Positions 15,444-23,452 of a stretch of DNA of 64,000 bases are shown here, piece by piece. Numbering within the stretch: the stretch's first letter is position 1; every line of letters begins with the position of its first letter. The DNA is taken from positions 1 to 64,000 of the forward strand of contig NZ_JAMBOM010000003.1 of assembly GCF_023715615.1 (NCBI RefSeq), given 5' to 3'. This DNA is from Sporosarcina aquimarina. Lineage in GTDB: Bacteria > Bacillota > Bacilli > Bacillales_A > Planococcaceae. The position numbers and the translations under genes are program-made. The notes below the pieces were generated by a model. It did no database searches, had not been told where the DNA came from, and saw nothing but the letters and a program-made list of their open reading frames with translations.

Positions 15444-15778
15444 AGCTTTATTGCAATAGCTAGTGTACCCCACTTTTCTTCTTCTTTTGGAGTGTATATA
15501 TGATGAATACGTTCAACCCTTTCATCAATAGAACTACCAACAGCATCGAAGTCCCTTGCTGGGATACTTTCATACAACTCTTTAAAAGTTGGATACTTAT
15601 TTAATTCGATAACTTCCACAGTTACTGTTTCTTTACTATCTGGAAGTTTGGTGAATCTTATGATATCACCTAACCCTAATTTTCTTCGTTTTTCATCGTA
15701 CAATCTTACTTCCACTGTCTTTCTACCAGACTTAATTGAATTAAAGGGTGCTTCATAAAGCCCCATAGCATGTTCCAT
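15437..15778 (-). CDS. ASCH-domain protein
   Basis: A 113-residue protein with the ASCH fold (a PUA-like beta-barrel linked to RNA or nucleic-acid modification). Visible are the N-terminal GLYEAPFNSIKSGRKTVEVRLYDEKRRKLGLGDIIRF with the conserved Gly-Lys-Lys/Arg-Glu-Arg region, and the C-terminal WGTLAIAIKL. The frame opens five codons earlier with GTG, but ATG 15778 has GGGGGTTGGG in front and is preferred. The substrate is unknown. The stop codon touches element E, and element F lies 67 bp upstream of the start. Confidence 0.8.
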   Translation of the reverse strand: MEHAMGLYEAPFNSIKSGRKTVEVRLYDEKRRKLGLGDIIRFTKLPDSKETVTVEVIELNKYPTFKELYESIPARDFDAVGSSIDERVERIHHIYTPKEEEKWGTLAIAIKLC

Positions 15779-15844
15779 TTTCCCAACCCCCACTTTAAAT
15801 CTTTAATGCATTAAATTGGCTTTATTGCATAATGGACGCAAATT

Positions 15845-15879
15845 CTTATTCCAGATTTGCGCCCGTTAATTGAATAAAG
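15845..15879. repeat. Cassette-boundary hairpin element F
   Basis: The core reads TTAACGGGCGCAAATC on the minus strand (15854-15869). Flanks TATTCCA and TTGAATA pair with one mismatch, extending to an 8-bp stem. The stop codon of the phosphatase gene (15866-15868) lies inside the core. A second, competing hairpin GGACGCAAAT/ATTTGCGCCC overlaps it on the left. Confidence 0.7.
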
Positions 15880-16429
15880 AGTATGTAGTACAATTCCAAT
15901 GTTTTGAACTCGGACTACTTTTACCTTTCCAACCCATCTTCTGAAGTTCTTTTGAGACCAGTATATTAAAAAAACCATGACCAACCAATACTATCGACGT
16001 ATGTTTTTCGGCATACCATACTAATAATTTTGATGCCTTTTTAGCTCTATCCTTTGCTTCATTCAAAGACTCACAATCTCTTGAATAACCCAAAAACCAC
16101 AAACATCTTAAAATCAAACTCCAAGTACTCGGATTTAATTTCATTCCCCTAGCTACTGGAATAGGCAACTCTGTTTCACGAAACAAGGGGTCTGATACTG
16201 CTGTTAAATTTCGATTTAACAATTTTGCTGATTCGATAGATCTTTTTAGATCACTTGTAATAACAATATTTGCCGTTGCTATTCTTTCAAGTGTATCTGC
16301 CGGATAGGAGTTTTCTTCAAAAACCCCATTACAATCATACTGTTCAATCCATTGTTTAAACTCCATGCATTTTATTCGATTATTCTCAGTACACATAGAT
16401 CTACCATGCCTAATTAGTGAGATTTCCAT
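15866..16429 (-). CDS. Histidine phosphatase family protein
   Basis: A 187-residue protein of the phosphoglycerate-mutase-like histidine phosphatase superfamily. It has the catalytic RHG motif in LIRHGRS close to the N-terminus, a middle ITSDLKRSIESAKLL segment with the second conserved Arg, and the distal catalytic His in IVLVGHGFFN. The open frame continues 14 codons upstream, but ATG 16429 has AGGAGAG at the right distance and puts the RHG motif where the family has it. The substrate is unknown. The gene lies between elements F and G; no promoter lies between G and the start, so transcription must come from upstream. Confidence 0.82.
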   Translation of the reverse strand: MEISLIRHGRSMCTENNRIKCMEFKQWIEQYDCNGVFEENSYPADTLERIATANIVITSDLKRSIESAKLLNRNLTAVSDPLFRETELPIPVARGMKLNPSTWSLILRCLWFLGYSRDCESLNEAKDRAKKASKLLVWYAEKHTSIVLVGHGFFNILVSKELQKMGWKGKSSPSSKHWNCTTYSLFN

Positions 16430-16460
16430 AGTGACTCTCCTGGTATTCATTTTCAAGTTG

Positions 16461-16492
16461 ATGTGCAACAATCTGGCCCGTTTGGGGCATAG
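16461..16492. repeat. Cassette-boundary element G
   Basis: The core reads CAAACGGGCCAGATTG on the minus strand (16469-16484), nearly identical to element E. The flanks pair partially (about four or five of eight). It lies about 100 bp beyond the end of the recombinase relic and is the rightmost copy found. Confidence 0.65.
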
Positions 16493-16590
16493 TGCATAAT
16501 TAAAGTTCTATACCTCAACAACAATTTTAACTATTTATTCAATCATAACACAAATTCCAATAATAGGAATAATATCCAGATATAAAATCT

Positions 16591-17411
16591 TTAAAAGTAT
16601 TTGGTGTAGAGATTGTATCTCAGTTTTCCACTAAGTTGAGCGTAAATTCTTGTTGTTTCACTTTTTTCGTGACCCAGGAGGCTTTGAATCACTTCAAGCG
16701 GGGCCCCGTTATCGATCATATGAGTCGCATAGCTGTGACGTAACTGATGAGGGTGAATTGTTTTTTTATGTTCGCTCGACCTGATAGTTGCTATACGTAC
16801 CTTAACGAATCTATACTCATTTGCTTAATCGGATTACGCTCTGTGGCAAACAAGCAAGGATCCTCGTCCTTCCGTTCCTCTAAATACCTTTTTAACCAAA
16901 TGGCACACCGCAGATTGAAATACACTTCCCTCTCTCGATCCCCTTTGCCGTGGACAATGACTGAGTTTCCGGTGAAGTCAATATCTTCCCGGTTCAATTT
17001 TTCCACTTCACCGATCCGGCAGCCCGTGGAATAGAAAAACTCAAACAACGCATTCTCTCTGGATGTTTGACAACTTTCGCGAAGATGTTCAATTTCATGT
17101 TTGGTTAGGAATCTGGGAACACGCTTTTCTATTTTGGGTTCTTTCAACTTTGAAGCTGGATTTTTCACTATAAATCCTTCCTCATGGGTCCATCTAAATA
17201 GAGATTTTACAAATCGTATACGGTGTCCCGAACTGGATGGTTTCAACTGCTCAGCTGCTTCTCCTAAATACTGTTTCAAGTTATCGGTTGTGATCTCTCT
17301 TATGTTGACATCACCCAAATAGCGCGTTAACAAATCATATTGGTACCCGTATGTTTTTAATGTTAGAGGTGAATAACCTTCAATTCTTTTATCGGATTGG
17401 TATTTTCGCAC
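16591..17411 (-). pseudogene. Tyrosine recombinase (XerC/integrase type), frameshifted
   Basis: The intact N-terminal frame (17411 to the stop at 16791-16793) has the SAM-like core-binding domain and the first catalytic Arg in STGCRIGEV. It stops soon after KQMSIDSLRYV. Shifting the frame by one base near 16795-16815 restores the rest: the box HPHQLRHSYATH, SLLGHEKSETTRIYAQL with the His and the nucleophile Tyr, and a normal stop at 16591-16593. So one base is missing and the enzyme, about 273 residues, has every catalytic residue but is split. The GTG at 17411 is only a formal start; the frame stays open upstream without a clear start codon. It heads the row of small genes and is the natural candidate for having moved them. 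A sequencing error or programmed slippage cannot be excluded. Confidence 0.8.
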
Positions 17412-17595
17412 GCATCCGATAGTAACATCGTAACCACGCTCCCTTATTATGAATTAGGTATGAATGTGTTTGAGCTGAATAGCAAACAAACCATTTCGTT
17501 TCGGCAGCTCTTTATTTAATCATTAATTTCGATCATGATCCCCTCACTCCTTGAGCTTTGTCCAAAGTTGCTGCACTACCCAAGGCTTAAAAAAG

Positions 17596-17659
17596 GTACC
17601 TGCGTGAGAAACTCTCATGGATGTTTAAGCATTCACATGATTGTTTCTCACTCAGGTAC
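17596..17659. repeat. Long inverted repeat upstream of the recombinase relic
   Basis: Two 17-bp arms (17596-17612, GTACCTGCGTGAGAAAC, and 17643-17659) are complementary with one mismatch. The 30-nt loop contains a further partial dyad TCATGGATG/CATTCACATGA. There is no T-run. It is the main structure in the gap 17412-17706. It could be a recombination site, an RNA hairpin or a regulator-binding site. Confidence 0.6.
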
Positions 17660-17706
17660 GCTTTCAATTACTTCATTAAGATCAAATCTCTTAACACATC
17701 TTACTT

Positions 17707-19962
17707 TTATAAATAGATATCCGAAAACTCATATTTTATTAACTCATCTCTATCCATGTTGCTACTATGAACCTGATTACTAGTTCCATTCTCTAGTTTC
17801 TTAATAGGAAGTTCTATTGTAAATGTACTCCCTTCATCTAACGTACTCTCTACACGTATACTGCCTCCATGTAGCTCTGCCAAAGATTTAGCTATGGGTA
17901 ATCCCAGTCCCGTACCTTCAGCTATGCGATTTAAATTTCGATTCAATTGTGTAAATTTCTCAAAGATCGCATCTACATTCTCTTGATCGATTCCGATGCC
18001 TTCATCAGTTACAGAGATACTTACAGTATGCTTGTCTTTTTTCACTAGCCCTATTAATATCGCTTCTCCTGGTAGCGAGAATTTAATTGCATTCGAAATC
18101 AGGTTAAGTAAAATCCTATCAAATTTATAAACATCCACTGCCATAATTAGTTCCTCAATATCCGGGTCAAATATGATTTTGATGCCTTTCGATTTCGTGT
18201 ATTCTGAAACGGATTCCACAATATCATCTATAATCCCCACGACATTATAAGTAGATAAATTTAATTCATGCAGTCCGGATTCTATTTTGGAAATATCCAA
18301 TATATTATTTATGAGTCTGGTCAGTCTATAACAATTTCCTATTGTGCTTTTATTAATAGTTAAAATATCTTCTCTGTAGTCTTCTAAAGAATCATTTTCC
18401 AAATATAAATTTAATAATTGAGCGCCACTGAATATTACAGTTAATGGAGTCTTTAGTTCATGAGAGGTGTTGATGAACAGTTCTTCTTGAGATTTAAGAA
18501 GCTTTGCCATCGTTTTGTTAGCTAGTTCTTCATCTGATATATCGATTCCTAAAGCAATTATCTTTTCTACTTCATTATTTTGATTGATAATAGGCTGAAA
18601 AATTGTTTTCGTATGATTTGTTACCCCATCTTGAGTAAACTCTAATTTATGCAGATATGAGGATTTATTTACAATAGATTTATTGATATCTTGAAGCAAT
18701 TCCTCTAGATCTTCGGCTCTATAGTAATTAAAAAAGTTCTTCCCAATTATATCCGACTCTGTTTTTATTTCTGGCCATTCTTCTTTAAAGGCTTGAAATG
18801 AAAACTGATTGAGATAATTTATTTTATAGTCTTTGTGAGAGAATGATGCATAGAACATAGAAATCTTTTCTACACTTTCTTGCAACGCAGTATATTCTTC
18901 AAATTTAAAACCCGGTTCACCATTTTTATAAATCAGAACGCCACCCTCTATATTCCCTTGCTCATCGTAGATAGGTGTCCCATCACATTCATAGTAAGTT
19001 GTCGGAAGTTCACTTGCTCCAATTACCATATGTTTAGTTAGTTTTTCTCCTCTTAACACTCTTTGTTCTGCAATGTCTTCAAACGATAATTTCTCTCCTT
19101 TTGTATCAATCATTGCAAAAGCATTATATACCTGTTTGCTGTTTACTGTATCTATATCTGGGATACATGGAGCTAAAACTTGCTTGCTCACTTTATTTAT
19201 ATACGTATACTCTCCGTCTTTGTCTAAAATATTTACCCCATCTGACATATTGTCCAAAATGAATTTCATTTCTCTTTTTTGCTTTCTGAGAAGTTTGCTT
19301 TCTCGAGTATTTTCCGTAACGTCATAAAAAGAAGTTATTAAATACTGTTTTGTTCCATCTCCAGAAATCATTTTTACATTTATATCCCAATAAGTAGTTG
19401 CTCCTTCAGAGCCGCGTGACTCCACTTCAAATTCATGAAAGGAAGTCCCTCGTTTAAGTAAATCTAAAATATTTGTTGAGAATGATGGACATTTGCCTAT
19501 TGGATCGTCAGAAGCTATATCCATTAAGTGCAATGTCGGGATGTAGTTTTCATCATGGCTAAGCAGAATACAATCCGGATAGCTAAATATTGCTGTACAT
19601 CCATTTTTATTCGTTTCGTCGCCGCAAAAGTTAGTTAACAAGAATTCTAGCGCCAAATTCTTTTGTTCTTCAAAGTGATACACTTTATGGTCTTCATTAT
19701 CTAAACTATCAAAGCTAACTTTAACTTCTAATGGCACGTTATCGCTATTAAAAATATGAAGACAATAGATATCTTTAATATCCTGGAACGCTATCTGATG
19801 TTCGGATTTGAGTAATTGGTCTAATTCTTCAAGAGATTTCCCTATCAATTCACACTCTTTGTAGCCAGTTAAGTGTAAAAAGCTTTCACTTACCCTATAA
19901 ATTATATTGTCTTTCGTATAAAGAAGTGGATTTTCTGTTATTCTCTCTATGCCTTTTGCCAT
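17707..19962 (-). CDS. Cytoplasmic PAS-domain sensor histidine kinase
   Basis: A 751-residue kinase without membrane segments. At least three PAS-like modules occupy the first 480 residues (for example ESFLHLTGYKECELIGKSLEEL near the start, and ILDNMSDGVNILDKDGEYTYINKVSKQVL in the middle). Then come a HisKA domain with the acceptor His in FINTSHELKTPLTV and an ATPase domain with NLISNAIKFS, DEGIGI and GTGLGLPIAKSLAELHGG. No response regulator is adjacent, so it is an orphan kinase. Start ATG 19962 has AGGTGATT upstream. It lies inside the AT-rich island and may be a transferred gene. The 334-bp gap upstream (19963-20296) has only a terminator and a doubtful 25-codon frame. Confidence 0.88.
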   Translation of the reverse strand: MAKGIERITENPLLYTKDNIIYRVSESFLHLTGYKECELIGKSLEELDQLLKSEHQIAFQDIKDIYCLHIFNSDNVPLEVKVSFDSLDNEDHKVYHFEEQKNLALEFLLTNFCGDETNKNGCTAIFSYPDCILLSHDENYIPTLHLMDIASDDPIGKCPSFSTNILDLLKRGTSFHEFEVESRGSEGATTYWDINVKMISGDGTKQYLITSFYDVTENTRESKLLRKQKREMKFILDNMSDGVNILDKDGEYTYINKVSKQVLAPCIPDIDTVNSKQVYNAFAMIDTKGEKLSFEDIAEQRVLRGEKLTKHMVIGASELPTTYYECDGTPIYDEQGNIEGGVLIYKNGEPGFKFEEYTALQESVEKISMFYASFSHKDYKINYLNQFSFQAFKEEWPEIKTESDIIGKNFFNYYRAEDLEELLQDINKSIVNKSSYLHKLEFTQDGVTNHTKTIFQPIINQNNEVEKIIALGIDISDEELANKTMAKLLKSQEELFINTSHELKTPLTVIFSGAQLLNLYLENDSLEDYREDILTINKSTIGNCYRLTRLINNILDISKIESGLHELNLSTYNVVGIIDDIVESVSEYTKSKGIKIIFDPDIEELIMAVDVYKFDRILLNLISNAIKFSLPGEAILIGLVKKDKHTVSISVTDEGIGIDQENVDAIFEKFTQLNRNLNRIAEGTGLGLPIAKSLAELHGGSIRVESTLDEGSTFTIELPIKKLENGTSNQVHSSNMDRDELIKYEFSDIYL

Positions 19963-20224
19963 AATGAATCACCTGCATGTTCTATTTTTATTTTCGGGGA
20001 CAATTATTAGTGGAACCTAGTTATATTCATCCTTCACATAGAAGACGAATGAAAACCAAGGAGGAAATAGGTCAAATTGATGGTGTATCTGGTTTATCAC
20101 ATTATTACTAGCTATATTTTCATTGAAAATAAATCATGTACGTTTGCTGAATAAAATAATCCATCCTCCCAATCATAACACTTATATGTGAATTATCGAA
20201 CTACTTTCCAAAAACTAAACAATA

Positions 20225-20272
20225 AAAGAAAACTTCTAATCCCATTTTCTAGATGTAGGATTAGAAGTTCAG
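20225..20272 (-). terminator. Terminator after the amidohydrolase gene
   Basis: On the minus strand AACTTCTAATCC pairs perfectly with GGATTAGAAGTT around 15 bases and is followed by TTCTTTTATT. It marks the right border of the AT-rich island. Confidence 0.88.
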
Positions 20273-20296
20273 ATTCCACTATAAATTTACGTTTTA

Positions 20297-21868
20297 CTAA
20301 CCTTTATACATAATCTCTCCCGCCACAACCGTCATAACGGTTTTCGCTTTCAGCATGTCTTCACTGTCTACTGTCAGCAAATCGCGATCTAAAATCGTGA
20401 AGTCGGCGTCAAATCCTTTTGCAATTTTGCCACGGCTGTCCGTTTTATTCATGGTTGCCGCACTACCGGAAGTAAATAGAGCGACAGATTCGTAACGACT
20501 CAGCTTCTCATCTGGAAGATAGCCTTCATGCGTTTCTCCTGGCTTCCGACGGGTTGCAGCTGCATAGATTCCGAGCAGCGGGTCTACCTCTTCGACAGGA
20601 GCATCCGAGCCTCCTCCGCAAATGAATCCTCGATCGAGCAACTTTCTCCATGCGTATGCCCAGTCCATCCGTTCTTCACCGAGGCGGTCTTTGGCCCAAG
20701 GGAAGTCAGATGATACAAACACTGGCTGAATGTCGAGGATGATTGGCAGTTTCTCCATACGATCGACTAATTCGTCACTTAGTACGTTGACGTGGATGAT
20801 ACGGTCTCTTTTTCCTACTGCAGGTGGGTATACTTCAATTACATCAAGTAATTTTTCCAACGCTTTGTCACCGATTGTATGAACTGCGACCGCTTCTCCA
20901 TATTTCCTTGCAATCTTGACGTTTTCTCGGATTTCTTCATCTGTCAGCACGGCCATCCCTGAATTTCCTGGGTCATCGGAATACGGTTTGCTCAGAAGAG
21001 CGGTTCTTCCACCTAGCGCCCCATCGATGAAGAATTTCATCTCTCCCCCATGAATCCAAGGTTCATCATACGTTGCTTCATCTTCCATCAGTAATTGAAA
21101 GACTGTCGAACGTCGTAGCAGATGTGCTCGGAATTTCAACTTGTCCTCACCGATCACATTCCTAAATGCCTGGAGCGGGTTACGGTAGTCTTCATAATAA
21201 CCAAGGTCATCCGTCACAGCACCTGTGATTCCACGAGCCAGCAAGTCTTTAACGGACGCCTGCAACGCACGTGTGAGTGCCGCTTCGTCTGGCACCGGAA
21301 TGACTGCTTCTACTAGATCCGCAGCACCTTCAAGTAGTAGCCCTGTTGCGTCTCCTGACTCATCCCTCACAATCGTACCGTTGCCTGGATCAGGCGTGTC
21401 TTTCGTAATCCCCGCCAGTTCTAATGCTTTCGAATTGGCAAGCGCAACGTGACGACATGTGCGTTTCAAAAACATGGGAGACGTACTAATTGCGTCCAAC
21501 TCTGAACGAGTCACAATCCGACGGTCTAAGAAGTTATTTTCGTTCCATCCGTCCGCTTTGAACCACTCACTTGCCGGATGATCTGCATTGGCTTCTTTCA
21601 GTCTGCTAAGCATATCTTCTGCAGAATTCACATATGACAGATCCAATTGCAACAATCGACTACCGTGGCCGATCATATGCATATGGCTATCTATGAATCC
21701 GGGATACATGACTGCTCCTTGCAAATCGACTTCATTATTTGCTTGCGTTCGTAAACTATCGAAGGTTCCTACATCAAGAACTGTCCCGTCTTCAGTTAAT
21801 ACAGCTTCTACTGTCTCTCCTTCTTTTTGCATCGTGTAAATCATGCCGTTATGCCAGATTGTTTTCAT
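20297..21868 (-). CDS. Amidohydrolase, YtcJ/NfdA-like
   Basis: A 523-residue metal-dependent hydrolase of the amidohydrolase superfamily. Visible are GFIDSHMHMIGHG (metal-binding HxH, about 58-70), KFFIDGALGGRTALLSKPY, AVHTIGDKALE (metal His), IIHVNVL and GGGSDAPVEEVDPLLGIYAAATRR, with the catalytic Asp. The layout matches YtcJ-type proteins and N-substituted formamide deformylases; the substrate is unknown. Start ATG 21868 follows GGGAGCGATGGGG. It is monocistronic, with its own terminator. Confidence 0.87.
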   Translation of the reverse strand: MKTIWHNGMIYTMQKEGETVEAVLTEDGTVLDVGTFDSLRTQANNEVDLQGAVMYPGFIDSHMHMIGHGSRLLQLDLSYVNSAEDMLSRLKEANADHPASEWFKADGWNENNFLDRRIVTRSELDAISTSPMFLKRTCRHVALANSKALELAGITKDTPDPGNGTIVRDESGDATGLLLEGAADLVEAVIPVPDEAALTRALQASVKDLLARGITGAVTDDLGYYEDYRNPLQAFRNVIGEDKLKFRAHLLRRSTVFQLLMEDEATYDEPWIHGGEMKFFIDGALGGRTALLSKPYSDDPGNSGMAVLTDEEIRENVKIARKYGEAVAVHTIGDKALEKLLDVIEVYPPAVGKRDRIIHVNVLSDELVDRMEKLPIILDIQPVFVSSDFPWAKDRLGEERMDWAYAWRKLLDRGFICGGGSDAPVEEVDPLLGIYAAATRRKPGETHEGYLPDEKLSRYESVALFTSGSAATMNKTDSRGKIAKGFDADFTILDRDLLTVDSEDMLKAKTVMTVVAGEIMYKG

Positions 21869-21965
21869 ATCCCCATCGCTCCCTTTTTCCTTAGTGTACT
21901 CGCCCCGACAATTTGAGGCAATATTCTGCTACAATGAAAACACTAGAATTGAGGAGGAGATTTAA

Positions 21966-22406
21966 ATGGAATTATCGGTATACTTAGCAGGTGAAATACA
22001 CAGTTCGTGGCGTGAGGAAATCAAAGAAAAAGCAGCTGCGCTTCGTTTACCCGTCACATTTTATGGCCCAATGGAAGACCACGACCGTTCGGACAATATT
22101 GGAGAGGAAATTCTCGGGAAGCAACACGATGCTATCGCAAAGGATGCTGCAGCCTCTAGTTTCAATAATTTGCGGACCGAACTGCTTCTTAAGAAATGTG
22201 ACCTTGTCATCGCGTTTTTCGGTGAAAAATATAAGCAATGGAATACTGCAATGGATGCAAGTACTGCAGTCGCACTCAACAAGCCGTTGATTTTAATACG
22301 TCCTTATGAGCATCACCACGCGCTCAAGGAACTATCTAGAAAAGCACATGCGACGGTAGAAACACCGGATCAGGCACTGAAAGCGCTCAAATATATTTTC
22401 GAGTGA
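21966..22406 (+). CDS. ytoQ: YtoQ family protein
   Basis: A 146-residue protein matching YtoQ: MELSVYLAGEIHSSWREEI at the N-terminus, PVTFYGPMEDHDRSDNIGE, and a nucleoside-deoxyribosyltransferase-like pattern (LLKKCDLVIAFFGEKYKQWNTAMDASTAVALNKPLI) with a Rossmann-like strand order. Function is unassigned. An extended -10 (TGCTACAAT) lies about 30 bp upstream, and GGAGGAG precedes ATG 21966. It lies divergently from the amidohydrolase gene, just ahead of the pstB regulatory region. Confidence 0.88.
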   Translation: MELSVYLAGEIHSSWREEIKEKAAALRLPVTFYGPMEDHDRSDNIGEEILGKQHDAIAKDAAASSFNNLRTELLLKKCDLVIAFFGEKYKQWNTAMDASTAVALNKPLILIRPYEHHHALKELSRKAHATVETPDQALKALKYIFE

Positions 22407-22413
22407 TCCATCT

Positions 22414-22441
22414 TTACACAATCTTTACACTACCTTCATAC
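22414..22441 (+). promoter_or_regulatory. PhoP boxes upstream of pstB
   Basis: Three hexamers TTTACA (22414), TTTACA (22425) and TTCATA (22436) are exactly 11 bp apart, the spacing of direct PhoP-binding repeats in Bacillus. A -10-like TATACT follows about 20 bp downstream. This predicts induction of pstB under phosphate starvation. Confidence 0.8.
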
Positions 22442-22498
22442 CCCCTCAACACTCCTTCGCTATACTGATGAAGAAGTTACGAGAAAGGGGCAGCGAGC

Positions 22499-23311
22499 AT
22501 GACTACTTTGACAAATTACCGACCAGCCACTCGGTTGCGGGTCGTTGCACGAACCGAAGCGCCCAAACCGATTTTTACAACGGAAGATTTAAACGTTTGG
22601 TATGGAACCACTCATGCACTAAAAAATATCGATCTAACGATTTATGAAAACGAAGTGACTGCAATCATCGGTCCTTCAGGGTGTGGAAAATCCACCTATT
22701 TAAAAACGTTGAACAGAATGGTTGAGACCGACCCTGCTGTAAGGATTGCTGGTACCGCCAAGTTTAAAGAAACAGATCTTTTACATGCAACCGTGGAACG
22801 TCTTCGATCCGAGGTGGGGATGGTGTTCCAAAAGCCAAACCCATTCCCGAAATCGATTTACGACAATGTCGCCTATGGACCTAAGCTGCATGGCATCCGT
22901 AAAAAGGCCATGTTGGACGAAATCGTAGAGAACAGTCTGAAGAAAGCCGCTCTTTGGGATGAAGTGAAAGACCGTCTGTCCTCCAGTGCATTCGGACTCT
23001 CTGGTGGACAACAGCAACGACTCTGCATCGCACGTTCACTTGCGATTGAACCTTCTGTTTTGCTCATGGACGAACCCACTTCTGCATTAGACCCAGTGTC
23101 GACCAACAAAGTGGAAGAATTGATCCGCGAGTTGAAGAAAGATGTCTCCATTGTCATTGTGACGCACAATATGCAGCAAGCTGCACGGATTTCAGATCGT
23201 ACCGCCTTCTTCTTGCACGGGGAAGTAGTGGAATACGATCGAACTGAAACGATTTTCGAGCGACCATCCAGCCATTTGACGGATGATTATGTAAACGGAC
23301 GTTTTGGTTGA
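22499..23311 (+). CDS. pstB: Phosphate ABC transporter ATP-binding protein PstB
   Basis: A 270-residue ATPase of the Pst high-affinity phosphate importer. Walker A is GPSGCGKST (about 58-66), the Q-loop is [17 protein letters not shown], the signature is LSGGQQQRL, Walker B is [14 protein letters not shown] and the switch His is in VTHNMQQ. The N-terminal 25 residues are a short extension. The family usually sits last in a pstSCAB operon; here it stands alone about 4 kb before pstS, with its own PhoP boxes. The ATG follows AAAGGGG. It would work with PstC and PstA encoded at 28.2-30.1 kb. Confidence 0.93.
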   Translation: MTTLTNYRPATRLRVVARTEAPKPIFTTEDLNVWYGTTHALKNIDLTIYENEVTAIIGPSGCGKSTYLKTLNRMVETDPAVRIAGTAKFKETDLLHATVERLRSEVGMVFQKPNPFPKSIYDNVAYGPKLHGIRKKAMLDEIVENSLKKAALWDEVKDRLSSSAFGLSGGQQQRLCIARSLAIEPSVLLMDEPTSALDPVSTNKVEELIRELKKDVSIVIVTHNMQQAARISDRTAFFLHGEVVEYDRTETIFERPSSHLTDDYVNGRFG

Positions 23312-23452
23312 ACTATAAACGGGCTGTTCCCTTCTTACTATAGGGGAATAGCCTGTTTTTTTCTTTTTCCATGACAATAGAAAAAACTACTACGCTCAAT
23401 TTACTAGCGTGATAGAATAGGAGTATCAAATTAAAAGATAATGAGGTGTACC

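Noticed and set aside
20077..20154. A 25-codon plus-strand frame after AAGGAGG
   Set aside because: The ribosome binding site is about 12 bases or more from the start codon, and the peptide shows no recognisable feature; kept only as a weak possibility.
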